Notes: generated by a model from the sequence alone, not told the origin. A DNA stretch of 64,000 nucleotides from Micromonospora sp. CCTCC AA 2012012 (GCF_040499845.1 NZ_CP159342.1:3906001-3970000); one strand, 5' to 3'; positions 25,805 through 37,650 are shown, counted from the first letter of the stretch. A program made the numbers and translations.

Positions 25805-28339
25805 TCACCGGCCGGGGCGGCGCGGGACCTGCACGCCCGGTCCGCCCGGCCGCACCGGCCGGTAGCGGGCCAGCCAGGCGACCAGCTCGTCGGCGGGCAT
25901 GGGGCGGGCGTGGAACCAGCCCTGCGCCACGTCGCAGCCGGCCGCGTGGAGCAGCCGCCAGGTCCGCTCGTCCTCCACGCCCTCGGCGACCACCCGCAGC
26001 CCGAGCGCCCCGGCCAACTCGATCATCGACCGGACGATCGCCGCGTCGTCCGGGTCGTCGGCCATCCCCAGCACGAACGACCGGTCCACCTTCATCTCCG
26101 ACAGCGGCAGCCGGCGCAGGTGCTGCAACGACGAGTAGCCGGTGCCGAAGTCGTCCAACGCGATGCCGACGCCGATCCGGTGCAGCTGGGAGATGGTCGC
26201 CAGCACCCGGCGGGGGTCGGCCATCAACGCCCCCTCGGTGATCTCCACCTGGAGCCGCTCGGGACGGACGCCGGACCGGGAGAGGCGGTCGGCGATCTGG
26301 TCGGCGACCTCACCGGTGTGCAGGTCACGGACGCTGACGTTGAGCGCGGCCCGCAGGGTGATCCCGGCCGCCGACCACGCGGCGAGCTGGTCGATCACGT
26401 CGTCCACCACCCGCCGGGTGAGCAGCCGCATCACCGCGCTCTGCTCGGCGACCTGGATCAGTTCCCCCGGGTCGACCATCCCCCGCCGGGGGTGCCGCCA
26501 GCGCAGCAGGGCCTCCACGCCGACGACCTCGCCGGTGGCGATGGCGATCTGCGGCTGGTAGTACATGGTGATCTCGCCCGGGTCGTCGCCGCCGTCCCGG
26601 GCCGGGCCACCGACACCGTCGACCGGGACGGCCGGGCTGCCGGCACCCGGCTGACCGGCCGGGCCGGTGCCCGGGGCGGGCGGCGGGGCGGTGGTTCCGG
26701 CCCACGCCGACGCGTCCTGACCCCCCGACAGGTCGGCGGGGTGGACGCCGTTGGTGACCGCCCGGCCGGCGCGGCGGCGGATCGGGTCGGCCCCGGTGAC
26801 GATCCGGTTGATCAGCTCGTCGTCGTGCCGCAGCTCCACCCGGTCCCGTCGGCGGCGCCACCGCCACCGGCCGGGCGCGTCACCGGCGGCACCGAGGTCG
26901 TCGACGGGCACCACCACCCCGTGGTCGACGGCGGCGGCACCGTCGGCCAGCCCGCCCGTCGGCGTCAGGGCCGCGCCGTCCCCACCCCGCCGCCCGGCCG
27001 GTCGGCCCGAGGCGTCACCGGCGCGGTCGACCGGCCCCGCTTCGAGTACGCGCCGCAGGTCGGCCAGGAGACTCAACCGCTCGGCCGAATTGTGGTCCGA
27101 CTCGGCGGCGTACACGGCGACGGTGTCGTTGCGGTGCTTGGCGTCGTACATCGCCACGTCGGCGTGGCGCATCAGGGTGGCGAAGTCCTCGCCGTGCTCG
27201 GGATAGAGCGCGATGCCGATCGAGCCGCCCACGTCCAGCGGCAGCCCGTCCAGGCAGACCGGCTCGGCGAGCGCGGCGACCACCCGCCCGGCCACCTCCC
27301 GGGCCTGCTCGGTGCCGGTCAGCCGGGGCACCAGGATGGCGAACTCGTCGCCGCCCAGCCGGGCGACCAGGTCACCGCCCCCGGCCGCCTCGCTGAGCCG
27401 GGCGCTCACCTCCACCAGCAGCCGGTCCCCCACCGCGTGCCCGAGGGCGTCGTTGACGTGCTTGAACCGGTCCAGGTCGAGCAGCAGCAGCGCCAGGTGA
27501 CCGTCCGGCTCGCCGCGGGCGCCCCGCTCGGCGTGCAGGTGCACCTGCTCGGCCACCTCGGCCAGCAGCGCCTTGCGGTTGGGCAGCCCGGTGAGCGGGT
27601 CCAGCGCGGCGAGCTGCTCGTGCTCGGTGGAGAGCCGGGCCATCCGGTAGACGGCGAAGAGCGGCACCAGCACCAGCGGGATCAGGGCGGCGCTGGCCCG
27701 GGCGGCGGCCACCAGCACCGGGGCGAGCAGCAGCAGCGAACCGGTGGAGAGCAGCTCGTAGACCAGCCCGTGACGCAGGCTCGGCCACCAGCGGTCGCCG
27801 AAGCGCAGTCGGACGGCCGTGGTCACCAGCCCGTAGTTGACCGCGAACCAGGCGGCGGTCGCGCCGCCGACCGCCGCCACGTCCGTCCAGTGCAGCCGGC
27901 CACCGTCGTGGAGGCCGCCCGGGCCGAGCCGGGTGAAGACGTACGCGGCGCCGAGCGCGCAGGCGTACTGGGCGGCGTTGAAGCCGGTGCGCCACGGGGC
28001 GTATCCCATCCGCCAGCCGGACACCGCCACCGCCACCGCCTGCACCGCCACGGCCGGGCCGAGGCCCCAGCCGAGCAGGATGGCGAAGGTGAAGCAGGTC
28101 GACGGGAAGACCGCGGAGGTCTGCCGCCGGCCGGGCGGGACGAACGGGCGCGCGTCGCAGGCCACGGCGAGCGCCGCCATGGTCCAGAACGCGGCCGGCA
28201 GCTCGGGCAGCCGGGCGGGCAGCCCGGCCAGCGGCCCGACCGAGACACCGACGGCCAGTACGGCGACGGCCGCGATGAAGCCGAAGAAGGGCGCCACCCG
28301 TCCGGGTGGGACGGAGTTTCGCGGATCGGCGGCCTCCAT
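25805..28339 (-). CDS. Membrane GGDEF-EAL c-di-GMP protein
   Basis: 844 aa. Start at ATG 28339 because GGGAGGTGCG precedes it; the frame runs on to 28390 without such a site. About eight hydrophobic helices fill residues 15-260. The GGDEF domain (about 262-420) has an intact LGGDEFAIL and [14 protein letters not shown] low-complexity Pro/Gly/Ala/Arg linker of about 160 residues (about 425-587) separates it from the EAL domain (about 588-840), which keeps [40 protein letters not shown] and VAEGVED. Both synthesis and breakdown of c-di-GMP are possible. It lies between ligA and gatCAB on the same strand, about 150 bp from each. Confidence 0.93.
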   Translation of the reverse strand: MEAADPRNSVPPGRVAPFFGFIAAVAVLAVGVSVGPLAGLPARLPELPAAFWTMAALAVACDARPFVPPGRRQTSAVFPSTCFTFAILLGWGLGPAVAVQAVAVAVSGWRMGYAPWRTGFNAAQYACALGAAYVFTRLGPGGLHDGGRLHWTDVAAVGGATAAWFAVNYGLVTTAVRLRFGDRWWPSLRHGLVYELLSTGSLLLLAPVLVAAARASAALIPLVLVPLFAVYRMARLSTEHEQLAALDPLTGLPNRKALLAEVAEQVHLHAERGARGEPDGHLALLLLDLDRFKHVNDALGHAVGDRLLVEVSARLSEAAGGGDLVARLGGDEFAILVPRLTGTEQAREVAGRVVAALAEPVCLDGLPLDVGGSIGIALYPEHGEDFATLMRHADVAMYDAKHRNDTVAVYAAESDHNSAERLSLLADLRRVLEAGPVDRAGDASGRPAGRRGGDGAALTPTGGLADGAAAVDHGVVVPVDDLGAAGDAPGRWRWRRRRDRVELRHDDELINRIVTGADPIRRRAGRAVTNGVHPADLSGGQDASAWAGTTAPPPAPGTGPAGQPGAGSPAVPVDGVGGPARDGGDDPGEITMYYQPQIAIATGEVVGVEALLRWRHPRRGMVDPGELIQVAEQSAVMRLLTRRVVDDVIDQLAAWSAAGITLRAALNVSVRDLHTGEVADQIADRLSRSGVRPERLQVEITEGALMADPRRVLATISQLHRIGVGIALDDFGTGYSSLQHLRRLPLSEMKVDRSFVLGMADDPDDAAIVRSMIELAGALGLRVVAEGVEDERTWRLLHAAGCDVAQGWFHARPMPADELVAWLARYRPVRPGGPGVQVPRRPGR

Positions 28340-28497
28340 CGCACCTCCCGGGACGGCCCTGGCGTGCACCGGTGACACGCCGTGCACCAATGAAACGCCC
28401 TCGGTGCCGGTTTCCCCGACACGACAGTCACGAATCGGTCGTAGTCGTAATTAAGTTGGTATACGCCGTCACGCCCGCCCGGGAGCCACACCGCGGG

Positions 28498-30675
<2,178 letters not shown>

Positions 30676-30839
30676 CTACCCCCGCACCGTAGCGGTCGGG
30701 TGGGACAGCCGTCCGGGCACCCGCCTTGAGCAGGCACGCCGGGTGCCCGCCGCGCCACCGGGCGGACCGGCCGGGGCCGTGCGACGATCGCCGCACGGCG
30801 GCGACAGGTGCCCGCCACGGGCGAGAGGCAGGGGTACGG

Positions 30840-31403
30840 ATGCCGGACTGGGTGCTCTGGGCGGTGGCGGTGGTGGCCGCCGTCGCGGCCGGCTGGCTGT
30901 GGAGCGAGTGGCGCCGCCGGGTGGCCGACCGTCGCTCCGGATCCCGCGACGGCACCCGCGATCGGGGCCCGGGAACCCGCCCCGGTCGCGGCGGCACCCG
31001 CCCGGGACGCTCCGGCACCCGCCCCGGCGGGCGGAGCACCACCGCCCCGCCCCGCCCCCGCGGGGCGGACCGACGGCCGGCCGGCACACCGCAACCCGGC
31101 GAGATCTGGTGGGCCGACGTGCCGTACGCCGACGGCACCGGCTCGAAGGTGCGCCCCTGCCTGGTGCTGCGCGCCGACGACCGGGGCGCGGAGGTCCTGA
31201 AGATCACCAGCCAGGACAAGTCCGACCGGGACGACCACGTCCGGATCCCCACCCGGAGCTGGGACGCCGACGCCGACCACGACAGCTTCCTCGACGTCAG
31301 CGAGCCGATCCACGTCGCCGCGGCTGCCTTCGCCGACCGCGCCGGCACCTGCGACCCCACCCTCTGGCGTCAGCTCCGCAAGCTCCCCCACCTGGCCGGC
31401 TGA
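30840..31403 (+). CDS. Membrane-anchored PemK/MazF-like protein
   Basis: 187 aa from ATG 30840 (GAGAGGCAGGGG upstream). Residues 4-22 are one hydrophobic helix (WVLWAVAVVAAVAAGWLW); residues about 25-85 are a basic Arg/Gly/Pro-rich linker with GTRPGR-like repeats; residues about 86-185 are a PemK/MazF fold (PGEIWWADVPYADGTGSKVRPCLVL, DVSEPIHV). In ordinary toxins this fold is an mRNA interferase. There is no antitoxin gene beside it, and anchoring by a helix is unusual, so it may be a housekeeping or regulatory derivative. It is divergent from ligA and convergent with the ADP-ribosylglycohydrolase gene. Confidence 0.82.
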   Translation: MPDWVLWAVAVVAAVAAGWLWSEWRRRVADRRSGSRDGTRDRGPGTRPGRGGTRPGRSGTRPGGRSTTAPPRPRGADRRPAGTPQPGEIWWADVPYADGTGSKVRPCLVLRADDRGAEVLKITSQDKSDRDDHVRIPTRSWDADADHDSFLDVSEPIHVAAAAFADRAGTCDPTLWRQLRKLPHLAG

Positions 31404-31422
31404 GCGCCCTCGCGGGGGCGGG

Positions 31423-32436
31423 TCAGTCGGCCGCCCCCGCGAGGGCGGTGAGCTGGTCGGCGTACTCGATGCGGGCGGCCCATCCGGCGGGCCAGGCGGC
31501 CATGCCGTGGGCCGCGCCGACGAAGGCGCCCGCGAGCGCGGCGATGGAGTCGGAGTCGCCGGCGGTGGTGGCGCCCCGGGCCAGCGCCCCGACCGGGTCG
31601 TCGGGGTGCCGCAGTACGCAGAGCAGCGCCGTCGCCAGCGCCTCCTCGGCGATCCACCCCTCCCCGGTGTGCCGGCACGGGTCACCGCCGTCGTCGCCAC
31701 GGTGAAGCGCGGCGTCGAGCCGGCCGAGGGCGTGCAGGCACTCGTCCCAGCCCCGGGCGATGAACTCCGCCGGCGTCGACACCCCCGGACGCTGCCAGAG
31801 GTCACCGAGCCAGTCGCCCCGGTAGACCCCGCGCTGCTCGTGGGCCCGGGCCGTGAGCAGGCCGGGCAGCTCCGCCGGTGCCGCGCCGTCGCGCAGCAGC
31901 CGGACGGCGTACGCGGTCAGCTCGCTGGCCGCCAGGCCGGTCGGGTGACCGTGGGTCAGCCCGGCCTGGAGCTGCGCCAACCCGGCCAGGGTGTCCAGGT
32001 CGACGTCGAGCAGCCCGACCGGGGTGACCCGCATGTTCGCGCCGCAGCCCTTCGAGCCGGCCACGGTGGCCGCCTGCCACCGGGTGCCCAGCGCCAGCTC
32101 GGCGCAGGCCCGCAGGCAGGTCATGCCGGGTGCGCGGTTGTTGTCCGGGCTGACCGACCAGGCGACGAAGCGCTGCCGCAGCAACGGCTCGACCGCCTCC
32201 GGCGAGTACGCGGGCGCGTCGTGCAGCGCCCACGCCACGGCGAGGGCCATCTGGGTGTCGTCGGTGACCAGGGCCGGGTCGCCGACCAGTTCCCGGGGAC
32301 CGGTCGGGCCGTACCGACGGACGATCTCGGCGACGGTGAGGAACTCGGTGGGCTTGCCCAGGGCGTCACCGTAGGCGAGGCCGAAGAGCGAGCCGGCGGC
32401 GCGGCGCGGCGGAGAGTCGATCACGGTGGCGATCAT
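31423..32436 (-). CDS. ADP-ribosylglycohydrolase family protein
   Basis: 337 aa from ATG 32436; the longer frame to 32553 has no good start. All-alpha DraG/ARH fold with both magnesium-binding motifs: TDDTQMALAVA at residues 58-68 and GDSDSIAALAGAFVGAAHG near the C-terminus. Start of the domain is AAGSLFGLAYGDALG. It should remove ADP-ribose from proteins or from nucleic acids; the substrate is not known. It faces the PemK/MazF-like gene (20 bp between stops) and is followed on the same strand by no close operon partner except the upstream VOC gene. Confidence 0.9.
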   Translation of the reverse strand: MIATVIDSPPRRAAGSLFGLAYGDALGKPTEFLTVAEIVRRYGPTGPRELVGDPALVTDDTQMALAVAWALHDAPAYSPEAVEPLLRQRFVAWSVSPDNNRAPGMTCLRACAELALGTRWQAATVAGSKGCGANMRVTPVGLLDVDLDTLAGLAQLQAGLTHGHPTGLAASELTAYAVRLLRDGAAPAELPGLLTARAHEQRGVYRGDWLGDLWQRPGVSTPAEFIARGWDECLHALGRLDAALHRGDDGGDPCRHTGEGWIAEEALATALLCVLRHPDDPVGALARGATTAGDSDSIAALAGAFVGAAHGMAAWPAGWAARIEYADQLTALAGAAD

Positions 32437-32467
32437 GCACCCTGCCGGCAAGCGCTGTCCGCCCTGG

Positions 32468-32836
32468 TCAGTCCCAGCAGAGGCAGAACGGGTGGCCGGA
32501 CGGGTCGGCGTAGACCCGCCAGCCCTCGCCCTGGCCGGGCAGTCGCCGGGCACCCAGGGCCAGCGCCGCCCGCTCCGCGGTCTCGATGTCGTCGACGGTG
32601 ACGTCGAGGTGGAACTGCTGCGGCCGCTCCGGATCGGGCCAGGCCGGGGGTCGCAGGTCCGGCGCCTTCTGGAACGCGATCCGCGGTTGGTGCCCGGGCG
32701 GCCCGCCGAGCACCACCCAGTCGTCGCCGTCGGACTCGCTCTCGGCCACCGGCAGGCCCAGCAGCTCGGCGTAGAAGCCGGCCAGGGCGCGCGGGTCCGG
32801 GCAGTCGATCACCACTGAACGCAGCTGTCCCACCAT
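32468..32836 (-). CDS. VOC-superfamily (glyoxalase/bleomycin-resistance-like) protein
   Basis: 122 aa from ATG 32836 (MVGQLRSVVIDCPDP); the upstream extension to 32875 overlaps the MetE-like stop and is less likely. Single-module vicinal-oxygen-chelate fold: the two beta-alpha-beta-beta-beta halves end in FQKAPDLRP and GWRVYADPSGHPFCLCW. Candidate metal ligands are His in QFHLDVTV and residues of the second half, but the first half starts VVIDC with no obvious His, so metal binding is uncertain. Likely a small-molecule binding or modifying protein. It sits directly downstream of the MetE-like gene (35 bp). Confidence 0.82.
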   Translation of the reverse strand: MVGQLRSVVIDCPDPRALAGFYAELLGLPVAESESDGDDWVVLGGPPGHQPRIAFQKAPDLRPPAWPDPERPQQFHLDVTVDDIETAERAALALGARRLPGQGEGWRVYADPSGHPFCLCWD

Positions 32837-32871
32837 GGCTACACCGTGCCCCACGGGTACGACGGAAAACG

Positions 32872-33876
32872 TCACTCCTCGACGAGTCGCCGACCGGCGT
32901 CGCGACAGGCGGCCAGCACCGCGCGGGCGTACGCCGGGGTGGCGCCGGCCAGACCGCAGGCCGGGGTGACCACCACCTGCTCGGCGAGGCGGCGGCGGGG
33001 GAAGCCGAGGCGGTCCCAGAGGGTGCGTACCCGGTCGGCGACCTGGGCCGAGGTCGGGGCGCGACCGCTCGACGGCGGCAGCGCCGGCGCGGCGCCGGCC
33101 AGCAGCCCGAACCCGGCGTCGACGGCCTCGCCCAGCGGGTCCAGGTCGGTGATCAGGCCGAGGTCCAGCGCGACACCGACCGCCCCGGCCGAGCGGATCA
33201 GCTCCAGCGGCACGTCGGGGGCGCAGCAGTGCACCAGGGTCGGCACCCCGGCGGCGTCGATCACGGTTCGCAGCAGCGCGCGGGCCACCTCGGGCTCCAC
33301 CGGCCGGTGGGTGCCGAAGCCGCTCTCGGTGGGCACCCGGCCGGCCAGCACCGCCGGCAGGGACGGCTCGTCGAGCTGGAGCAGCACGGACGCCCCGGGC
33401 AGCCGCCGGGACACCGCCGCGACGTGGCCGCGCAGCCCCTCGGCCAGCGAGCCGGTGAGGTCCCGGACCGCGCCGGGGTCGCGCAGCAGCCGGCCACCGA
33501 TCGGCAGCTCCAGCGAGGCGGCGAGGGTGAACGGGCCGGCCGCCTGGACCTTGACCGGCCCGGTGTACCCCTCGGCCTGCTCGGCGAGCTGGTCCAGGTC
33601 GCGCTCCATCAGGTCACGGGCCCGGCGCAGGTCCCGCCCCGGGCGCGGGGCGATCCGCCAGCGGGCCGCGTACAGCTCGACCGGCAGTTCGACCAGCAGG
33701 CCGCCGGTGCGCCCGATCAGGTCCGCGCCCGGGCCACGGTCGGGCAGTTCGGGCAGGTGCGGCAGGGCGGGCAGCTCACCGAGCACCACCCGCTGCGCCT
33801 CGGCGATGTCGGTGCCGGGAAGCGAACCGACACCGGTCGCCGCCCCGGCCGGCCATGGCCACGCCTGTTCAGTCAC
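32872..33876 (-). CDS. MetE C-terminal-like (cobalamin-independent methionine synthase family) protein
   Basis: 334 aa from GTG 33876. It matches only the C-terminal catalytic half of MetE (UROD/MetE-like barrel): GVGSLPGTDIAEAQ at the start, LVHCCAP (His-x-Cys-type zinc ligands) and VVTPACGLAGA (third Cys). The N-terminal half of MetE is missing. Such stand-alone proteins are common beside ligA and mnmA in actinomycetes; they probably transfer methyl groups to a thiol using an unknown donor (inferred). Downstream in the same direction lies the VOC gene, upstream mnmA after a 700-bp gap. Confidence 0.85.
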   Translation of the reverse strand: MTEQAWPWPAGAATGVGSLPGTDIAEAQRVVLGELPALPHLPELPDRGPGADLIGRTGGLLVELPVELYAARWRIAPRPGRDLRRARDLMERDLDQLAEQAEGYTGPVKVQAAGPFTLAASLELPIGGRLLRDPGAVRDLTGSLAEGLRGHVAAVSRRLPGASVLLQLDEPSLPAVLAGRVPTESGFGTHRPVEPEVARALLRTVIDAAGVPTLVHCCAPDVPLELIRSAGAVGVALDLGLITDLDPLGEAVDAGFGLLAGAAPALPPSSGRAPTSAQVADRVRTLWDRLGFPRRRLAEQVVVTPACGLAGATPAYARAVLAACRDAGRRLVEE

Positions 33877-33995
33877 GGCCGAAGACTATCCGCCGCGCCA
33901 CGCCCGCTCGCCCGGACGCCCCGCCCGGCGGACCCGGTCGGTCCGCCACGCCCGACCGACCGGCCCGGCCGCCGGCCGCACCCGACCGCCCCATG

Positions 33996-34065
33996 AGCCC
34001 GAGCGCCGGTCGCGCCCGGCCGCCATGCCCGCCCCACCAGCCCGAGCGCCGGTCGCGCCCGGCCG
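33996..34065. repeat. 27-bp direct repeat, two copies
   Basis: Copies at 33996-34022 and 34039-34065 both begin AGCCCGAGCGCCGGTCGCGC and are identical over 27 bp, spaced 43 bp apart. No coding role seen. Confidence 0.8.
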
Positions 34066-34153
34066 TCATCCCCGGCCACTACGTACAGGCTGGTCGACCG
34101 AGGCGACAGGTCTGCCCGGCAGGCCCGGCCGCTTCGGGCAGCATGGTCACGGC

Positions 34154-34310
34154 ACGCTACGAACTTGATTACACAAATGGATCGGTGACGCCTCACGACG
34201 ACTCCGCAGGGCGGCACCACCGTTGGTCGGGGCGAGGTCGGGCAGCGCGCCCAGAGGTTCTCTCCGTCCACCTCGACGGTGATTCATTCATGTAATCAAG
34301 TTCGTAGCGT
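34154..34310. mobile_element. 157-bp terminal-inverted-repeat element, copy 1
   Basis: Ends are a perfect 20-bp inverted repeat: 34154-34173 (core CGCTACGAACTTGATTACA) and 34291-34310. The same 19-bp core ends a second element at 50,076-50,326. The interior is lower in GC and has no gene. It looks like a MITE-type non-autonomous element; no target-site duplication is visible. Confidence 0.7.
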
Positions 34311-34392
34311 CCGGAAGCACCCGGCACACCTTCTGCCGAGCGGCACCGCACCGCGACCCGAGAGCCAGGAAACCCACCGGGTGCACCAGCAC

Positions 34393-34464
34393 GGGCAGAC
34401 CGGCAGACCGGCAGACCGGCAAACCGGCAGACCGGCAGACCGGCAAACCGGCAGACCGGCAGAC
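34393..34464. repeat. Nine copies of an 8-bp tandem repeat
   Basis: CGGCAGAC or CGGCAAAC repeated in register from 34393 (first copy GGGCAGAC) to 34464, with the AAAC variant at every third unit (34417, 34441). Eight-bp units are slippage-prone. No gene spans it. Confidence 0.9.
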
Positions 34465-34580
34465 GCGCAGCGCCGACCTGGTGCTCGAACCGAACCGGCC
34501 CACGGCGGGCCCGGGACGCGGGCACGGGCGTGGGCGTGGGCGGGGGCGTGGGCGGGGGCGTGGAGGTGAGGGTGAAGTGC

Positions 34581-35654
34581 TCAGCCGGCGATGGTGGCCG
34601 AGCCGAGGACCACGTCACCGGCCGGGTCGGGGCGGTAGGCGACGATCGCCTGACCGGCGGCGACGCCGCGCACCGGGCGGCGCAGCTCGGCGTGCAGCCC
34701 GTCGGCGTCCACCGCCACGGTGGCGGGCACCACGTCGCCGTGCGCCCGGAGCTGCACCTCGCACTCGATCGGCGCGTCGGGCCGCTCGCCGCCGGTCCAG
34801 ACCGGGCGGGTGGCGCGTACCTGCGACACCTCCAGCGCCTCGGCGGGGCCGACGGTCACCGTGTTGGTCTTCGGCGTGATGGAGAGCACGTAACGGGGGC
34901 GGCCGTCCGGGGCGGGCCGGTCCAGGTGCAGGCCGCGCCGCTGGCCGACGGTGTAGGCGTACGCGCCGCTGTGGCTGCCGACCACCGCGCCGGTGAGTGC
35001 GTCGACCACGTCGCCGGGGGCCTCGCCGAGCCGCTGGGCGAGGAAGCCGCGGGTGTCGCCGTCGGCGATGAAGCAGATGTCGTGCGAGTCGGGCTTGTCG
35101 GCCACGGCGAGACCGCGCCGGGCGGCCTCCTCGCGGACCTGCGCCTTGGTGGAGTCACCCAGCGGGAAGACCGACCGGTCGAGCTGCGCGCGGGTCAGCA
35201 CCGCGAGGACGTACGACTGGTCCTTGGCCTCGTCGACGCTGCGCCGCAGCAGCCCGTCGGCGCCCAGCCGGGCGTGGTGGCCGGTGACCACCGCGTCGAA
35301 GCCCAGGGCCACGGCCCGGTCCAGCACCGCGGCGAACTTGATCTTCTCGTTGCAGCGCAGGCAGGGATTAGGGGTACGACCGGCCGCGTACTCGGCGACG
35401 AAGTCGTCCACCACGTCCTCGTGGAAACGCTCGGCCATGTCCCAGACGTAGAACGGGATGCCGATCACGTCGGCGGCCCGGCGGGCGTCCCGGGAGTCCT
35501 CCAGGGTGCAGCAGCCGCGCGCCCCGGTCCGGTAGGTCTGCGGGTTGCGGGCCAGCGCGAGGTGCACCCCGGTCACGTCGTGCCCGGCCTCCACCGCACG
35601 CGCCGCCGCCACGGCGGAGTCCACCCCGCCCGACATCGCCGCCAGAACCCTCAC
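34581..35654 (-). CDS. mnmA: tRNA-specific 2-thiouridylase
   Basis: 357 aa from GTG 35654 (AAGGGAG upstream). PP-loop [11 protein letters not shown] at residues 8-18; catalytic Cys residues in [12 protein letters not shown] and [11 protein letters not shown], which pass sulphur to U34 of Lys, Glu and Gln tRNAs. The C-terminal beta-barrel ends [16 protein letters not shown]. The cysteine desulfurase encoded immediately upstream (36 bp) is the probable sulphur donor. Confidence 0.96.
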   Translation of the reverse strand: MRVLAAMSGGVDSAVAAARAVEAGHDVTGVHLALARNPQTYRTGARGCCTLEDSRDARRAADVIGIPFYVWDMAERFHEDVVDDFVAEYAAGRTPNPCLRCNEKIKFAAVLDRAVALGFDAVVTGHHARLGADGLLRRSVDEAKDQSYVLAVLTRAQLDRSVFPLGDSTKAQVREEAARRGLAVADKPDSHDICFIADGDTRGFLAQRLGEAPGDVVDALTGAVVGSHSGAYAYTVGQRRGLHLDRPAPDGRPRYVLSITPKTNTVTVGPAEALEVSQVRATRPVWTGGERPDAPIECEVQLRAHGDVVPATVAVDADGLHAELRRPVRGVAAGQAIVAYRPDPAGDVVLGSATIAG

Positions 35655-35690
35655 CAGCCCACTCCCTTCATCCCACCGAGCGTAGCCGGG

Positions 35691-36866
35691 TCAGCGGGGC
35701 GTGCGGAGGGCGGCGGCGCGGCGGGCCCGTTCGACGGCGCCCGGGAGCGCGGCGATGAGGGCGTCGACGTCGGCGCGGGCGCTGGTGTGGCCGAGGGTGA
35801 ACCGCAGCGAGGACCGGGCCCGGTCGTGGTCGGCGCCCATCGCGAGCAGTACGTGGCTCGGCTGGGCCACCCCGGCGGAGCAGGCCGAGCCGGTGGAGCA
35901 GGCGATGCCCTGGGCGTCGAGCAGGAGCAGCAGCGCGTCGCCCTCGCAGCCGGGGAAGGAGAAGTGCGCGTTGCCGGGGAGCCGGTCGGTCGGATGGCCG
36001 TTGAAGATCACCTCGGGCACCGCCTGCCGGACCCGCTCGACCAGTTCGTCGCGGAGGGCGGCGACGCGGGCCGCGTACTCCTGCTGGCCCTTCACCGCGG
36101 CCTCGACGGCGACCGCGAAGGCGACGATGCCGGCGGTGTCCAGGGTGCCGGAGCGCACGTCGCGCTCCTGGCCGCCGCCGTGCAGCAGCGGGGTGGCGGC
36201 GGTCTCCCGGGCGAGCAGCAGCGCGCCGACCCCGGTCGGGCCGCCGAGCTTGTGCCCGGTGACGGTGAGCGCGGCGACGCCGCTGGCGGCGAAGTCGACC
36301 GGCACCTGACCGACCGCCTGCACCGCGTCGGTGTGGAACGGCACGCCGTGCTCGGCGGCGACGGCGGCCAGCTCGGCAACCGGCTGCACCGTGCCGACCT
36401 CGTTGTTCGCCCACATCGCGGTGACCACGGCGACCCGGTCGGCGTGCGCGGCCAGCTCGGCGCGGAGCCGGTCCGGGTCGAGCCGGCCGGTCGCGTCCAC
36501 CGGCAGCCAGCCCACCTCGGCGCCCTCGTGCCCGGCGAGCCAGTCCACCGCGTCGAGGACGGCGTGGTGCTCGACCGCGCTGGAGACCACCCGGATCCGG
36601 TCGGCGCGGGTCGCCCGGCGGGCCCAGAAGATGCCCTTCACCGCGAGGTTGTCACTCTCCGTGCCACCACCCGTGAAGATCACTTCGGACGGGCGGGCGC
36701 CGAGGACGGCGGCGACCCGCTCACGGGACTCCTCCACCCGGCGGCGGGCGCGACGGCCCGCGGCGTGCAACGACGACGCGTTGCCGACCTCGCGGGCGGT
36801 GGCGACGTACGCCTCCAGTGCCTCGTCGAGCATGGGAGTGGTCGCCGCGTGATCCAGGTATGCCAT
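35691..36866 (-). CDS. Cysteine desulfurase (NifS/IscS-like)
   Basis: 391 aa from ATG 36866 ([10 protein letters not shown], the family's normal start); ATG 36872 and GTG 36869 are in frame just upstream and cannot be excluded. PLP-binding Lys in [11 protein letters not shown], catalytic Cys in STGSACSAG, His of AVEHHAVL and the DAVQAVGQ region are present. It removes sulphur from cysteine as a persulphide. It is followed by mnmA, so its main job is probably tRNA thiolation rather than Fe-S assembly (no iscU or suf genes here). Confidence 0.95.
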   Translation of the reverse strand: MAYLDHAATTPMLDEALEAYVATAREVGNASSLHAAGRRARRRVEESRERVAAVLGARPSEVIFTGGGTESDNLAVKGIFWARRATRADRIRVVSSAVEHHAVLDAVDWLAGHEGAEVGWLPVDATGRLDPDRLRAELAAHADRVAVVTAMWANNEVGTVQPVAELAAVAAEHGVPFHTDAVQAVGQVPVDFAASGVAALTVTGHKLGGPTGVGALLLARETAATPLLHGGGQERDVRSGTLDTAGIVAFAVAVEAAVKGQQEYAARVAALRDELVERVRQAVPEVIFNGHPTDRLPGNAHFSFPGCEGDALLLLLDAQGIACSTGSACSAGVAQPSHVLLAMGADHDRARSSLRFTLGHTSARADVDALIAALPGAVERARRAAALRTPR

Positions 36867-36978
36867 CACCATTCAGCGTAACGACCAGCCGTGGACCCGT
36901 CGGACGCCGGAGGTCCCGCCGGGACGGGGGCCGTGGCGGAGCGTGCACCCGCTCCGCCCCGGCCCCGTCCCGTACGCA

Positions 36979-37650
36979 TCAGGCGGGCACCGCCGTGACG
37001 ACGATGTTGTCCCGGTAGTGCCGCGTCTTCGGGTCGAACGGGCCGCCGCAGGTGATCAGCGTCAGCCGGGGTTCGCCGTCCCGGGCGAAGTACCGGTCCA
37101 GCGGGATCTTCGTCTTCGTGTACTCCTCCCGGGCCACCACCCGGTATCCCCGCTGCCTGCCGTCCGCACCGGTGACCGTGAGGGTGTCGCCCTGGTCCAG
37201 CTCGCGGAGCCGGAAGAACGCCCCCTTGCCCTGCTCGGCGCTGTCGACGTGCCCGGCGATCACCACCGAGCCGCCCGTGGTCTCCAGCCCCGGCCCGTAG
37301 CGGTACCAGCCGACCTGGTCGACGCTCGGCGGCACCTCGAACTCGCCGGTACGCCGGTTGACGCCGACCGGGTTGACGGAGGCGACCACGCCGATCGGCG
37401 GGATGGCGAGCTTCACCGGCGGCACGGTCTTCCCGTCGGCCGGGAGGGTGCCGGCGCTCACCGGCACCGACGCGCCACCGGCGGCCGTGGTCGTCGGGGC
37501 GGCGCTCGGCGTGGTGCCGGCCAGCGCCGCCGCCTCGTCGGAGCCGACGTTCTCCGCCGGCTGCGACCCGCACGCCACCACGCCGGCGACGGTGAGCGCG
37601 GCGACGCCGGCGGCCATGGCCGCCAGCGCCCCGCGGTTGCGCACCGTCAC
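36979..37650 (-). CDS. Class F sortase
   Basis: 223 aa from GTG 37650, overlapping the stop of the DUF4397 gene (GTGA). Signal-anchor with a lipobox-like VAGVVAC near residue 27, then a Ala/Thr/Pro-rich linker, then the sortase barrel (about 75-223). The catalytic triad is visible: His in VVIAGHVDS, Cys in LTLITCGG and Arg in KTRHYRDN. It should act outside the cell membrane, cutting a C-terminal sorting signal and joining the protein to cell-wall material. The co-transcribed DUF4397 protein is the natural substrate candidate. Confidence 0.9.
   Translation of the reverse strand: MTVRNRGALAAMAAGVAALTVAGVVACGSQPAENVGSDEAAALAGTTPSAAPTTTAAGGASVPVSAGTLPADGKTVPPVKLAIPPIGVVASVNPVGVNRRTGEFEVPPSVDQVGWYRYGPGLETTGGSVVIAGHVDSAEQGKGAFFRLRELDQGDTLTVTGADGRQRGYRVVAREEYTKTKIPLDRYFARDGEPRLTLITCGGPFDPKTRHYRDNIVVTAVPA

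Larger units (their letters stand above)
33877..34580. other. 704-bp intergenic region rich in repeats
   Basis: Separates mnmA from the MetE-like gene. From left to right: a 27-bp direct repeat (33996-34022 and 34039-34065), the inverted-repeat element at 34154-34310, an 8-bp tandem array at 34393-34464 and a G-rich GGGCGTGGGCG stretch at about 34520-34566. Short open frames occur only because of repeats; I call no gene. Confidence 0.7.

Noticed and set aside
32437..32553. N-terminal extension of the ADP-ribosylglycohydrolase
   Set aside because: Overlaps the VOC gene and has no start signal; the family begins at AAGSLFGLAYGDALG, close to ATG 32436.
34393..34464. CRISPR array
   Set aside because: Units are 8 bp with no spacers and no cas genes in the window.
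34279..34569. Short open frames over the 8-bp tandem repeat
   Set aside because: Frames created by slippage-prone repeats; the peptides are low-complexity.
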